DNA from: a virus | IMG/VR virus record: IMGVR_UViG_3300021083_000322 | Span: 1 to 41,858 of that record | Direction: 5' to 3' (one strand) | DNA: 41,858 nucleotides | Shown here: piece after piece, positions 30,801 through 38,608 of the stretch | How positions within the stretch are numbered: position 1 is the stretch's first letter | Layout of the letters: the number at the start of each line of letters is the position of its first letter | The notes under the pieces: generated by a model | Told to the model about the DNA's origin: nothing | Database searches by the model: none | Seen by the model: only the letters and a program-made list of their open reading frames with translations | Program-made: the position numbers and the translations under genes

Positions 30801-32610
30801 TTTAGATGATTTAATAGACTATGATGCTAATGGAAAACCAGTTCTAAGACCTGATATTGAAGATGCTATTCCAGAAGTTTTCTTACAATTCGGAGCAGGT
30901 AAATATCCAGCAGGTGAAAATATTGTAACTGTTTATTTTGATGGAAAACCAGTTTATTATGAAGTGTCACCTGATATTTTCAAAATGTGGAATCAACAGA
31001 TAACTCCTTATATAGCCAGTACTTTAACAAAGATTTTAAGGATACCAGCAAGAACATTGAGAGCAGGTGCTATTCTTAATTTTAAGTTTATGCTAAAGAA
31101 TATTGCTCGCGATACCTGGGGTTCATGGCTTTTCACAAGATATGGAAAGTCTGTAAAAGATCCATTTGGACTTTTCATCGATACTATATTTAGTCCTTTA
31201 GCAATGACAGCTGTAGCAGCAAAAAAAAGTGCGCTCTATGTAGAATTTCTAAAAGCAGGCGGTGGAATGTCTACCATGCAAGCCATGGATAGAAATACTG
31301 TCGTTAAAAAACTTGACGAGATTAAGAATGGAATTAAGCCTCACCAGATTATTAAATGGTTAAGAAAAATAGCAGAAGTCACGGAAGAAGCCAACAGATT
31401 ATCGGAATTTAAAAAAGGTTTAGAGGTAGAAGGAAGCACTCGATTAGGAAAAGAAATTGCAGCTTTTGCAGCTAGAGATTTGAGTGTTGACTTCGCTAAA
31501 ATGGGACTTCAATCTAAAGCTCTCAATCAAATTATACCTTTCTTCAATGCAACCCTTCAAGGTGGTGATAAACTTTTAAGAAGTTTAACTGATTCAAAAG
31601 CACGTAAAGACTTCTTACCTAGAGTATTAGGATTCATTGTCATTCCATCATTAATCTTTGCATGGCTTAATAAAGATGATCAAAATGTTAGCGAATTTCC
31701 AGCTTATGAAAGAGATTTCAACTTTATAACAAAGATTGGAGATACATATTTAAAAATTCCCGTTCCTTTTGAGACTGGAGTAATAGCACATGGTTTAACT
31801 CAGAGAATGTTCGATCATTTTATTAGGAAAGACCCAGAAGCTTTTGAACGTATTTTTCTTTCTATTAAAGATGCAATGCTTCCTTCATATATTCCAATAG
31901 CAGGATTACCATTTGTAGAAGCCTACACCAATAAAAGTTTCTTTACTGGTGGAAGGATTATACCAGCCGACAAAGAGAGGAAGGTTAGTGAATTGCAATA
32001 TAAGGATAGCACTTCACAAACAGCACGTCTTTTAGGTAGAGCAATATCATATATGGCAGGTGAAGACACCAGATCAAAGTTTGCAAGTCCAGCGATTATC
32101 GATCATTTCATAACTTCATGGACAGGTGGTTTAGGAAAGATTGCTATTGAAATCTCTGATGCTTCATTGAAGTCAGCAGGATTAGGAGAGCAAATACCAG
32201 GTCCAGAAAGGACAATTACTGAGACTTTAGGTTTCGATGCGTTTATCACACGATATCCAAAAGCCAGTACCAGAAGTATTGAAAAATTCTATGACAATTA
32301 TGCCGATTCAGTAGCACGAAAACAATCATCCGATTTCAGAAAAAAAGAAAAGGGTGAAACACCATTTAAGAAAAAAGCAAAAGAACCAGTTTTAAAAAGT
32401 AATCCACATTGGGATTATTGGTTAATGCAAGATGCATACAAAGCAATTCAACTTTGTCAAAAAGAAATAAACAATATTTATATTGATCCAAGTCTAAATC
32501 CGAAAGAAAAGAAAGAATTAATCGATGTGCTTTATCTTTCAAAAATCGCAGCAGCTAAAGCAGCCAATGATGAATACAGAGATTGGAATAGTACTAAAGA
32601 CAAATATTAA
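27866..32610 (+). CDS. Giant polyvalent ejection-type protein with HExxH protease motif; needs a -1 frameshift
   Basis: The downstream frame encodes at least 1482 aa from ATG 28162, but coding-like sequence in that frame starts at 27925, right after A11. A TTG at 27866 opens a short frame (NHDPLSFLLTDTSKPTTSK) that joins it by a -1 shift at A AAA AAG (27928-27934), giving about 1580 aa. An acidic Pro/Glu repeat follows. Near residue 573 is HEIGH with a downstream 'EGFAEF', a zinc metalloprotease pattern. The C-terminal part (TRYGKSVKDPFGLF, 'IIPFFNATLQGGDKLLRS') resembles LPD38-type polyvalent proteins injected with phage DNA. If no frameshift occurs, translation may start at 28162. Confidence 0.75.
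27928..27934 (+). promoter_or_regulatory. Slippery heptamer A AAA AAG within an A11 run
   Basis: The zero frame from TTG 27866 reads AAA AAG at 27929-27934 and stops at TAG 27941-27943. A -1 slip enters the long frame of the giant protein. A AAA AAG is the slippery site of E. coli dnaX. The A11 tract (27923-27933) would also permit transcriptional slippage or reflect a sequencing indel. Confidence 0.5.
27955..28006 (+). repeat. Short tandem repeat encoding Pro-Glu-Leu units
   Basis: Units built on CCAGAACTAAAA recur about three times with variation and encode EPELK-like repeats (EPELKTEPELKPELEPEK). It gives an acidic, extended linker near the N-terminus of the giant virion protein. Confidence 0.6.
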
Positions 32611-32758
32611 TTTTTTGAATCCTTACAAAATCTTTAATGATTTCACTCGTTTGTTTTGGCAAACTTAAACCCAAATCAACACATAATTTCTTATATTCCT
32701 TCCAGATATTTTCAGGAATTCTCAATCCAACCATCTTATACTTAGTCTTTTGCGTCAT
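32594..32758 (-). CDS. Small ribbon-helix-helix protein, 54 aa
   Basis: ATG 32758 has AGGA 4 bases upstream and is preferred over 32785. The strand 'KYKMVGLRIPENIWKEY' and the helix region 'LPKQTSEIIKDFVRIQ' form a CopG/Arc-type RHH DNA-binding domain. A single leftward gene whose end overlaps the giant virion gene by 17 bases, so it may be a transcriptional regulator or antisense-oriented accessory gene in the late block. Confidence 0.65.
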   Translation of the reverse strand: MTQKTKYKMVGLRIPENIWKEYKKLCVDLGLSLPKQTSEIIKDFVRIQKINICL

Positions 32759-32796
32759 AGTTCCTACATTGTAACAAATATACATAATTATTTCTT

Positions 32797-32812
32797 TACC
32801 AAATTATAAATT
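32797..32812 (+). repeat. 16-base direct repeat, copy 1
   Basis: TACCAAATTATAAATT is identical to 33297-33312. Copy 2 is the 3' end of the gene at 32865-33314 (encoding YQIIN); copy 1 stands just upstream of that gene in non-coding sequence. Confidence 0.7.
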
Positions 32813-32864
32813 TAAATGTAATGGGAGGTTTAAAGCTATTATTACAGGGGTGTAAGAAAATAAC

Positions 32865-33314
32865 ATGACATTTAACGGATTTCAACCAGGACAGAATTTA
32901 TATGGCGTAGGGGTCGGATGCTATCCTGAATCCGTAGAAGTTCCTTTTTACTCGAACGTCGCGCCAAGCACTACGAATACACTTTTTCCAATCGGCAAAA
33001 GATGGATTCAAATTGGAGTCGCTGAATATACACTTCTTTCTTTAAGTTCGGCTGGTGGCACTTTAACCGCTAATTGGGCACTCACAACTTCAACAGCATC
33101 GGTAGGGGTGACAGGAGCAATGAGTGGAGATCCTGGTGCGGTAACAGTAACGTCAACAGCCATAACAACTTCTAGTATCATTCTTTATGCTAGGGCGACT
33201 GCAGGGGGAACACTTGGAAACGTTGAAATTAGTACACAAACAACTGGTTCTTTTACTTTAACATCATCGTCAACAACTGAAACATCAACATTTTATTACC
33301 AAATTATAAATTAA
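32865..33314 (+). CDS. Virion-associated beta-rich protein, 149 aa
   Basis: The sequence opens 'FNGFQPGQNLYGVGVGCYPE' and continues with 'VPFYSNVAPSTTNTLFPIGK.WI', a motif that resembles proteins encoded before tail fibres (FPIG.RWI). The rest is Ser/Thr/Gly/Ala-rich beta strand. Probably a fibre-base or tail accessory protein. Flanked by the 16-base direct repeat. Confidence 0.55.
   Translation: MTFNGFQPGQNLYGVGVGCYPESVEVPFYSNVAPSTTNTLFPIGKRWIQIGVAEYTLLSLSSAGGTLTANWALTTSTASVGVTGAMSGDPGAVTVTSTAITTSSIILYARATAGGTLGNVEISTQTTGSFTLTSSSTTETSTFYYQIIN
33297..33312 (+). repeat. 16-base direct repeat, copy 2
   Basis: Identical to 32797-32812. It encodes the C-terminal residues of the 149-aa virion protein, so the upstream copy may be the remnant tail of a former duplicate gene. 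Confidence 0.7.
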
Positions 33315-33320
33315 AAAAAT

Positions 33321-33560
33321 ATGATCAAAAATATTACACGATTAGAACAAGTTATTAATGGAAAACTTTATCACTTTACATGTGATATGGATTCTCCTTT
33401 AGCCGATTGCAAAGAAGCTCTATTTCAATTTTTACATTACACAGGTCAAGTCGAAGATTTAGTTAAAAAGCAAACAGAACAACAACAAAATGATAAGGTA
33501 GTTCCTATTGCTCCAGAAGCAGTGGATCCAACACCAAAAGAGAGATTAGATGCCGAGTAA
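33321..33560 (+). CDS. Small conserved tail-region protein, 79 aa
   Basis: A beta-hairpin opening (ITRLEQVINGKLYHFTCDMD) and helix 'PLADCKEALFQFLHYTGQVE' match a small phage family with 'G..Y.F.CD.DSPL...KEAL..F'. A Gln-rich, proline-containing tail follows. Role unknown. It overlaps the next gene by 11 bases. Confidence 0.55.
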   Translation: MIKNITRLEQVINGKLYHFTCDMDSPLADCKEALFQFLHYTGQVEDLVKKQTEQQQNDKVVPIAPEAVDPTPKERLDAE

Positions 33561-33900
33561 TATCGTTAGATTCAGCACTCTTATTGTTGATCCAATAGCA
33601 AGTATCGCAACAAGTTACACTCCTTTTGGATTACCTTTTGCTCATGCAATGAGAGTATTGCATTTAATTAATGACTCAAACGGCACATATATTTTCAGTT
33701 TTGATCAAGTCAATCAGAATATTGTTTTATTGGCTAACTCTTTCGTACTCTATGACTTAACTTCAGATCAAGACACCTACGAAAGTTTTCGTTATCAAAA
33801 TGGTTCTCAACTTTATATCAAATCTATTGTTGTCCCGACAACTCAAGACATGTCTTCAAATTCTGTTTATGGGGTCACTATATATGGTAAGGGGGAATAA
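33550..33900 (+). CDS. Small virion protein, 116 aa
   Basis: A compact beta protein ('YTPFGLPFAHAMRVLHLIND' then 'FSFDQVNQNIVLLANSFVLY'). The layout resembles small tail proteins with 'FAH..R.L...N.T....SFDG......I.A..F...DL' that may bind fibres. The TAA stop shares its last base with the fibre ATG, so the two are translationally coupled. Confidence 0.55.
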   Translation: MPSNIVRFSTLIVDPIASIATSYTPFGLPFAHAMRVLHLINDSNGTYIFSFDQVNQNIVLLANSFVLYDLTSDQDTYESFRYQNGSQLYIKSIVVPTTQDMSSNSVYGVTIYGKGE

Positions 33901-35426
33901 TGTCACAATCAGGACAAAGTAGATCTTCAAGCGGTGGTGGTGGTGGAGGATCTGTTACTTCGGTTACTGGAGCTAACGGAGTCACCGCATCTCCAACAAC
34001 TGGCGCAGTGATCGTATCAGGAATTAACGCAACGACTTCAACAGTTGGAGTAGCGTCTTTTAATCCTACTGATTTCACTGTATCAGGAGCTGGAGAAGTT
34101 TCAGCTATTGCAATGTCATCTGGGATTACTACAATCGATGGCGATACAGGATCAATAACTGGATCAACAGTAACCATTTTTGCTAACAATGCTTCTTTAG
34201 GAGCTGGTCAGACAATACTTTTTAATAATTCTGGTACAACCTCAACACTGCAAGTCAGTGACGCGGATAATAACACTATTTTTGGGAAAGGAGCCGGTAA
34301 AGCTGGTTTAACTGGCGTTCAAAATACTGTTTTTGGTGCATTCAGTTTAACAGGAATAACTACCGGAAATGCGAATACCGGATTTGGTTATGACGTTTTT
34401 CACAATGTAACAAGCGGTACAAACAACACAGGCTTTGGGAATTCAGTTTTAGGCGCCATAAATACAGGATCCTACAATCTTGGATTAGGAAACATTTCTG
34501 GATCCAATTACACAAGTTCAGAAAGTTCAAATATCCTTCTTTTGAATTCAGGTGTTGCTGGAGAATCTAATGTAATTCGCATTGGTACTCAAGGCACAGG
34601 AACAGGTCAGCAATCGAAATGCTTTGTGGCAGGGATCAACGGAAACACGCTTGGAGGAACTCCTTCCGCTGTTACAATTGATACTAGCACAGGACAACTT
34701 GGTGTGGCAGCTTTTCCATCATCCTCGATTTCGATTACAGGGAACACAGGAGGTGCGCTAACTGGTAATGCATTCACTTTTACAGGTGGCACGACAGGTC
34801 TAACTTTTGCAGGCTTAGGCACAACAGAGACTTTAGGCGGAACGCTTGCTATCGCTAATGGCGGTACTAATGCGACTTCATACACGCAATCCAATGGAAT
34901 AGTCACATACAACGGAACAAGATTAGTCAATTATGCAGGCCCACAGCTCTCAAGTGGCGGAGTAATGACAAACACTACTCAGCCTGCTTTTTCAGCATAT
35001 TTGAATTCAGCTCAATCAAATATTGCTGGGGATGGAACACTTGCAACAATAATATTTGATACACCCAGGTTTGATAATACTTCTAGTTACAATACCTCTA
35101 CAGGAATTTTCACAGCTCCAGTAGCAGGAAATTATTTCTTTACAGCTTTGATATTTGCTTATACTACATCAGTTTTCACTGAATGTGATATTTTTCTCAC
35201 AAAAAATGCATCAACTTATCAACTGCATACTCAAACTCAAGGGGTAATTGGCGCAGCAACAACACTAACAACCAATACTATGACCGGTATTATTCCTTTA
35301 GCTGCAAATGATACTATTAAAGTTCAAATGAATGCCTATACAGTAGCTAATACTAAAAACGTTTCGATGCTTGGGCTTGCAAATGGTGCATTTAATGCGT
35401 TTTCAGGTTATCTATTGCCAGCTTAA
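33900..35426 (+). CDS. Tail fibre with beta-helical repeats and C1q-like tip, 508 aa
   Basis: An N-terminal Gly/Ser-rich hinge with Gly6 is followed by Thr/Gly-rich beta repeats. Residues about 125-200 contain periodic 'NTGFG'-type units (NTVFGAFSLTGITTGNANTG, NNTGFGNSVLGAINTGSYN), suggesting a trimeric beta-solenoid. The last 145 residues form a C1q/TNF-like domain: 'FSAYLNS', 'IIFDTPRFDNTSSYN', 'GIFTAPVAGNYFF', 'LAANDTIKVQM', ending 'FSGYLLPA'. C1q domains trimerise and bind ligands, so this is the likely receptor-binding fibre or spike. No chaperone gene is evident downstream. Confidence 0.8.
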   Translation: MSQSGQSRSSSGGGGGGSVTSVTGANGVTASPTTGAVIVSGINATTSTVGVASFNPTDFTVSGAGEVSAIAMSSGITTIDGDTGSITGSTVTIFANNASLGAGQTILFNNSGTTSTLQVSDADNNTIFGKGAGKAGLTGVQNTVFGAFSLTGITTGNANTGFGYDVFHNVTSGTNNTGFGNSVLGAINTGSYNLGLGNISGSNYTSSESSNILLLNSGVAGESNVIRIGTQGTGTGQQSKCFVAGINGNTLGGTPSAVTIDTSTGQLGVAAFPSSSISITGNTGGALTGNAFTFTGGTTGLTFAGLGTTETLGGTLAIANGGTNATSYTQSNGIVTYNGTRLVNYAGPQLSSGGVMTNTTQPAFSAYLNSAQSNIAGDGTLATIIFDTPRFDNTSSYNTSTGIFTAPVAGNYFFTALIFAYTTSVFTECDIFLTKNASTYQLHTQTQGVIGAATTLTTNTMTGIIPLAANDTIKVQMNAYTVANTKNVSMLGLANGAFNAFSGYLLPA

Positions 35427-35436
35427 GGATTTTTAT

Positions 35437-35556
35437 ATGAAATATCTAATCATCTTATTCCTAACATCATGCTCACTCTTCATTCCCCCCGACGATATTA
35501 CGTTCAGAGGTAAAGTCGCCGAGCAGTTTGTTGAAGAGATGCAAAAAGAACGTTAA
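35437..35556 (+). CDS. Small lipoprotein, possible o-spanin-like, 39 aa
   Basis: ATG 35437 has AAGGA 8 bases upstream. A lipoprotein signal with lipobox LTSC (cysteine at residue 12) is followed by a short charged tail. Size and type fit Rz1-like outer-membrane spanins, but no proline-rich segment is seen and no clear i-spanin partner overlaps it. It suggests a host with an outer membrane. Last gene of the late block. Confidence 0.6.
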   Translation: MKYLIILFLTSCSLFIPPDDITFRGKVAEQFVEEMQKER

Positions 35557-35673
35557 AAGTTTATATTATTTTTTACAAATTTTTTACACTATGGTGATAA
35601 ATTAATATTTTCCTCATAATTTACAGATTCACCCTTAAAAATGTTAACAACTCTAACTTTTATCTGATATGAT

Positions 35674-35805
35674 TTACATTCCTTCATAGGACTCTTGAAA
35701 TTCTTTGATGCTTTCTTCTTTCTCGCGATCTCTTGCTTCTTCGCGTCCAGATGCCCACATGACAATAAAACACGTTATACATGCTAATAATAAGTTAATC
35801 TTCAT
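35674..35805 (-). CDS. Small membrane or secreted peptide, 43 aa
   Basis: From ATG 35805 the frame encodes a hydrophobic N-terminus (KINLLLACITCFIVMWA) followed by a strongly charged tail (REEARDREKEESIKEF). It overlaps the upstream gene by 11 bases. A single-pass membrane peptide is likely. It is the last gene of the leftward operon. The stretch 35557-35673 holds nothing I can assign. Confidence 0.5.
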   Translation of the reverse strand: MKINLLLACITCFIVMWASGREEARDREKEESIKEFQESYEGM

Positions 35806-36055
35806 AATCCTCTAATTCAGTGTTTCCCAAGTAAAAATCGATGGTATCGAGAGATTTTCTAATTTCTTCAACAAGATAGGAGTTTGGAATTCGACCAATC
35901 TCAAACATACCAAGCCTATTGCGGATGAAAGTCATTTCGTTCTCAATCATCAAAACACGCCTTTGAACATTTAAGTTATCTTCTTGACTTAGAAAAGAAT
36001 ATTGAAAACTTGAGAAGATCAAAAAACAGTATATTAAAGTCAAAAAAGTTTTCAT
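35795..36055 (-). CDS. Small membrane protein, 86 aa
   Basis: ATG 36055 is chosen because it starts directly before a signal or membrane helix (FLTLIYCFLIFSSFQYSFL) and follows the previous stop by one base; the frame upstream lies inside the phosphatase gene. The rest is helical (VQRRVLMIENEMTFIRNRLG). It could be an i-spanin-like or other envelope-associated protein; no proof. Confidence 0.5.
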   Translation of the reverse strand: MKTFLTLIYCFLIFSSFQYSFLSQEDNLNVQRRVLMIENEMTFIRNRLGMFEIGRIPNSYLVEEIRKSLDTIDFYLGNTELEDYED

Positions 36056-36056
36056 T

Positions 36057-36611
36057 TTAAAAATCTCCATTTGCGACTTGTAAGCATTTAATTCCCCTTC
36101 TTCTCCACATTTCGACACATCTTGTTCTATCTTCGAATACCATTTCAATTGGTATGTCGTTATTCTTCATATAATCATCCAACCATTTCTCTTTAAGTTC
36201 ATGATCTGGAGTATGATCACCTAATGGCCTCATTTTAAGATTTTTTTCAAACCAATCTTTTGGGGCAAAACAAGTTAAATGCTTATCAAACCACCAAATT
36301 GTTTTTTGTCTGACGGATTCTGATCTTCCAGTCCAAATTTGGACATGCTCGAATTGAGAAACTCTTCTCATGAGAAGAAGAAGTGGAAAGATTGGTTTAT
36401 CGTTATCACAGTTTTGATAGAATTGTTCATAATTGCGCTTCCATCTTTCCTGCGTACCTTTGATATACCAGTGTCCACTTAAACTTAAGTTTTGCCCAAG
36501 ATCATCTAAGTCGTCATAGATATATTCTGCATTAGGATCGTGTGCAGGATCTACAAAAAGGAGTCTATGACTATGGTCCGCTAATGTTCCATCTAAATCG
36601 AATATAATCAA
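36057..36611 (-). CDS. HAD-family 3'-phosphatase, like the phosphatase domain of T4 PNKP, 184 aa
   Basis: Motif I is FDLDGTLAD at residues 4-12, with the nucleophilic and general-acid aspartates. 'IWTGRSESVR' near 93 is motif II, and 'VFEDRTRCVEMWRRRG' followed by 'CLQVANGDF' closes the domain. This ending closely recalls the T4 polynucleotide kinase-phosphatase (DDRT..VEMWRR.G). There is no P-loop kinase domain, so only 3'-phosphate or 2',3'-cyclic phosphate removal is expected. It could heal RNA or DNA ends for the ligases at 7054 and 8242. Coupled to the upstream gene by a 4-base overlap. Confidence 0.8.
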   Translation of the reverse strand: MIIFDLDGTLADHSHRLLFVDPAHDPNAEYIYDDLDDLGQNLSLSGHWYIKGTQERWKRNYEQFYQNCDNDKPIFPLLLLMRRVSQFEHVQIWTGRSESVRQKTIWWFDKHLTCFAPKDWFEKNLKMRPLGDHTPDHELKEKWLDDYMKNNDIPIEMVFEDRTRCVEMWRRRGIKCLQVANGDF

Positions 36612-36796
36612 AATAAATCAGTTCCTGTTCGACATAATGCTCTTTTGAGTGTGTCTAATTCATGTCTTGTTTCGCTTAATTCTTTCTTGAGTTGAGAATT
36701 CTGACCGAATAAAGCCTTTCTTTCGCGAGTCATTCGGTTCTCAAACTCCATTAATCTTTCTTCTAAAGTTGGAGGAAAAAATTCTAACTGTTTCAT
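36608..36796 (-). CDS. Small coiled-coil protein, 62 aa
   Basis: A short hydrophobic start (KQLEFFPPTLEERLMEFENR) leads to a charged coiled coil (SQLKKELSETRHELDTLKRA). It lies between the exonuclease and the phosphatase and overlaps the latter by 4 bases. Unknown role. Confidence 0.55.
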   Translation of the reverse strand: MKQLEFFPPTLEERLMEFENRMTRERKALFGQNSQLKKELSETRHELDTLKRALCRTGTDLF

Positions 36797-36805
36797 ATTC
36801 AGTCC

Positions 36806-37432
36806 TTAAAAAAATATCTCATCAACTGTCTGAGGGATTTTAGGGGCCTCAGCCATTAACAGATGGTTGTAATAGAAACGCGATTCCTTTTCAACCATTT
36901 CTGCGATAAAGTCCTCATCGGGTTCAATTTCCATCATAACAAAATCCTTAATAAGAAAACCTCCGTCTTCAACTTCCTTACCATCAACAGCATAGAAGAA
37001 ATATTTAAGAGGATTGGCGGTTATAAAATGATGTTGAATTTGAGCCATGTAATAGCCTGGAATATTACCTTTCTTAGCTTGTTCAAAGATCTTTTTACCG
37101 CATTTAATTTCAACAGCAAAATGACCATCGGGACTTAAACCGTCAAAAGACGACATCATCCAGTCATAGTGATCGCTAATGTAAACGCAAGGTTCTACAA
37201 AAATACCAGTTTGCTTGATAAAGTGTTCTCTTGCAAATGGTTCCATGGCCGTTCCCCTTCTCATTGCTTCATTTTCAATGACTTGGGTAAATCCGTATTT
37301 CTCAAAGAAAAGATCGCGAGGAGTTTTCCAGGGGTTTAGTTGAGTTATAACTCCAGCATCGGAAGCGGTGATCTTAGTTCTTCTAAGGGCCAACCACTCG
37401 GCTGACCCCTGTTCAATTAGAATTCTAGGCAT
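36806..37432 (-). CDS. YqaJ-family viral recombination exonuclease, 208 aa
   Basis: 'QGSAEWLALRRTKITASDAG' near the start is the YqaJ signature. 'MRRGTAMEPFAREHF' carries a catalytic-core glutamate, 'SSFDGLSPDGHFAVEIKCG' the D-x(n)-E-x-K motif, and 'YMAQIQHHFITA' the final helix. It is a PD-(D/E)XK alkaline 5'-3' exonuclease, the partner of the ERF annealing protein encoded just upstream; together they form a lambda Red-like recombination pair. Confidence 0.88.
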   Translation of the reverse strand: MPRILIEQGSAEWLALRRTKITASDAGVITQLNPWKTPRDLFFEKYGFTQVIENEAMRRGTAMEPFAREHFIKQTGIFVEPCVYISDHYDWMMSSFDGLSPDGHFAVEIKCGKKIFEQAKKGNIPGYYMAQIQHHFITANPLKYFFYAVDGKEVEDGGFLIKDFVMMEIEPDEDFIAEMVEKESRFYYNHLLMAEAPKIPQTVDEIFF

Positions 37433-37601
37433 TATCGTAAACCTGTAACCTTTTATTTAAATAATCGATTAATTGTTGCTGATCGTGTACCATCTTTGCA
37501 AGCATGTTTATTAAAGCCTTGTCTTTTGACTGTTCGGGAAGCATCTCCAAATACTCCGAGCAGTCATCTTCTATCTTTGTTAAAAGTTGACGGTAGTTCA
37601 A
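37425..37601 (-). CDS. Small helical protein between ERF and exonuclease, 58 aa
   Basis: TTG 37601 overlaps the ERF stop (TTGA), with GGAG 9 bases upstream; the end overlaps the exonuclease start by 8 bases. The product (NYRQLLTKIEDDCSEYLEML ... QQQLIDYLNKRLQVYDNA) is helical and acidic-amphipathic. Tight coupling to both recombination genes suggests an accessory role; no family recognised. Confidence 0.55.
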   Translation of the reverse strand: MNYRQLLTKIEDDCSEYLEMLPEQSKDKALINMLAKMVHDQQQLIDYLNKRLQVYDNA

Positions 37602-38320
37602 AACGGCACTCCATCTTCATAGTTCATTTTATTCTTCTTTCTTTCATTAATGTGAGCCATGATTAAAGGCTTTTGCTCTTTGAAAAGGTGTTTAGTCATA
37701 TATTTATAACCGTTAACGCCTTGCGCTATTAAAAGATCCTCTAAATTATGTTTGAATCCTTGAGTAACTTGGCTTAACAATCCCATTAATTCTTTAAATT
37801 CTTCTTCATTAATTGCCTCCATCACAGGAGAAGGTGTCGTAGTTTCTACCGAAATTGGCTTTTGAGTGGGTTGTTTTGGCTCTTTCTTGGCGTTTCGTCC
37901 TCGCCCATCGGCTGTTTCTCCATCATCATCTTCAGGATAAAGACCTAACATAGCGCTTAGAGAGTATCTTCTCATGTAAGTGATTGCGCTTCCAAGCCCT
38001 TGGCAATTGTTAGCGGTATTTATGAGTGGAGCAAAAGATTTCATCCATTGGCCACTATCGAGATCTTCAAGGGTGGTAACAAGGGTATATTCATTCTTTC
38101 CTTCCTCTTGAGTGGTCTGTTGAAAAATCATTAAGTTATGATTGTCCAGGGCATCTTCAACCGCCTCAATATAAGCTCCTAATGTCGCATATTTACTTTT
38201 ATGAAAAGTGTTGTTTGCATCTTTAATAATGGACTTCATTTCTTTCTTCGCTAATTTCAGCTTTTTAAGAATGAGATCTCTATTATCGCTAGTCAATATT
38301 TGCATAGTCTGTATTGTCAT
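37598..38320 (-). CDS. ERF-family single-strand annealing protein, 240 aa
   Basis: 'KSKYATLGAYIEAVEDALDN' and 'NCQGLGSAITYMRRYSLSAM' followed by 'LGLYPEDDDGE' are the central ERF motifs. The C-terminus has a Lys/Pro/Thr-rich linker and a small helical tail ending GVPF, reminiscent of SSB-type acidic tails. It anneals complementary single strands and works with the YqaJ nuclease. ATG 38320 has GGAG about 4 bases upstream. Confidence 0.88.
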   Translation of the reverse strand: MTIQTMQILTSDNRDLILKKLKLAKKEMKSIIKDANNTFHKSKYATLGAYIEAVEDALDNHNLMIFQQTTQEEGKNEYTLVTTLEDLDSGQWMKSFAPLINTANNCQGLGSAITYMRRYSLSAMLGLYPEDDDGETADGRGRNAKKEPKQPTQKPISVETTTPSPVMEAINEEEFKELMGLLSQVTQGFKHNLEDLLIAQGVNGYKYMTKHLFKEQKPLIMAHINERKKNKMNYEDGVPF

Positions 38321-38459
38321 ATTCTCCTTTTATTTCCTTTTGTGTTGGTTCGCGACCAAATTCGGCTCTTAAATATTCGAGTATCGCTTCATCCTTAGCT
38401 GATCTATTGCAATCACCGTAAGGGTTCCATTCGTCGTATAGTCTAATAAACTGAGCCAT
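38289..38459 (-). CDS. Small hypothetical protein, first gene of recombination operon, 56 aa
   Basis: ATG 38459 (MAQFIRLYDEWNPYGDCNRS) is preferred over a longer frame to 38522 that would run through the promoter. Helical, with 'AKDEAILEYLRAEFGREPTQ'. The end overlaps ERF by 32 bases. Family unknown. Confidence 0.5.
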   Translation of the reverse strand: MAQFIRLYDEWNPYGDCNRSAKDEAILEYLRAEFGREPTQKEIKGEYDNTDYANID

Positions 38460-38512
38460 ATTTCTTTTCTTCTTAGTTGTTTCCTTTATATTCTTGCAAC
38501 TTCTATAAAACC

Positions 38513-38540
38513 AATATAGCATTTTCAGATTTTTTTACAA
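38513..38540 (-). promoter_or_regulatory. Leftward promoter of the recombination operon, sharing an operator half-site
   Basis: On the minus strand TTGTAA (38540-38535) and TATATT (38518-38513) are 16 bases apart, with TGC directly before the -10. The ten bases TGCTATATTG (38521-38512) are identical to those at the promoter near 3400. The palindromic second arm found there is absent here. Confidence 0.45.
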
Positions 38541-38608
38541 AACGAAATATTATGGGTTGTGTTTTTTTTTGGTTATCGAGTATGTTTTACAGTAACAAGG
38601 AGAATATT

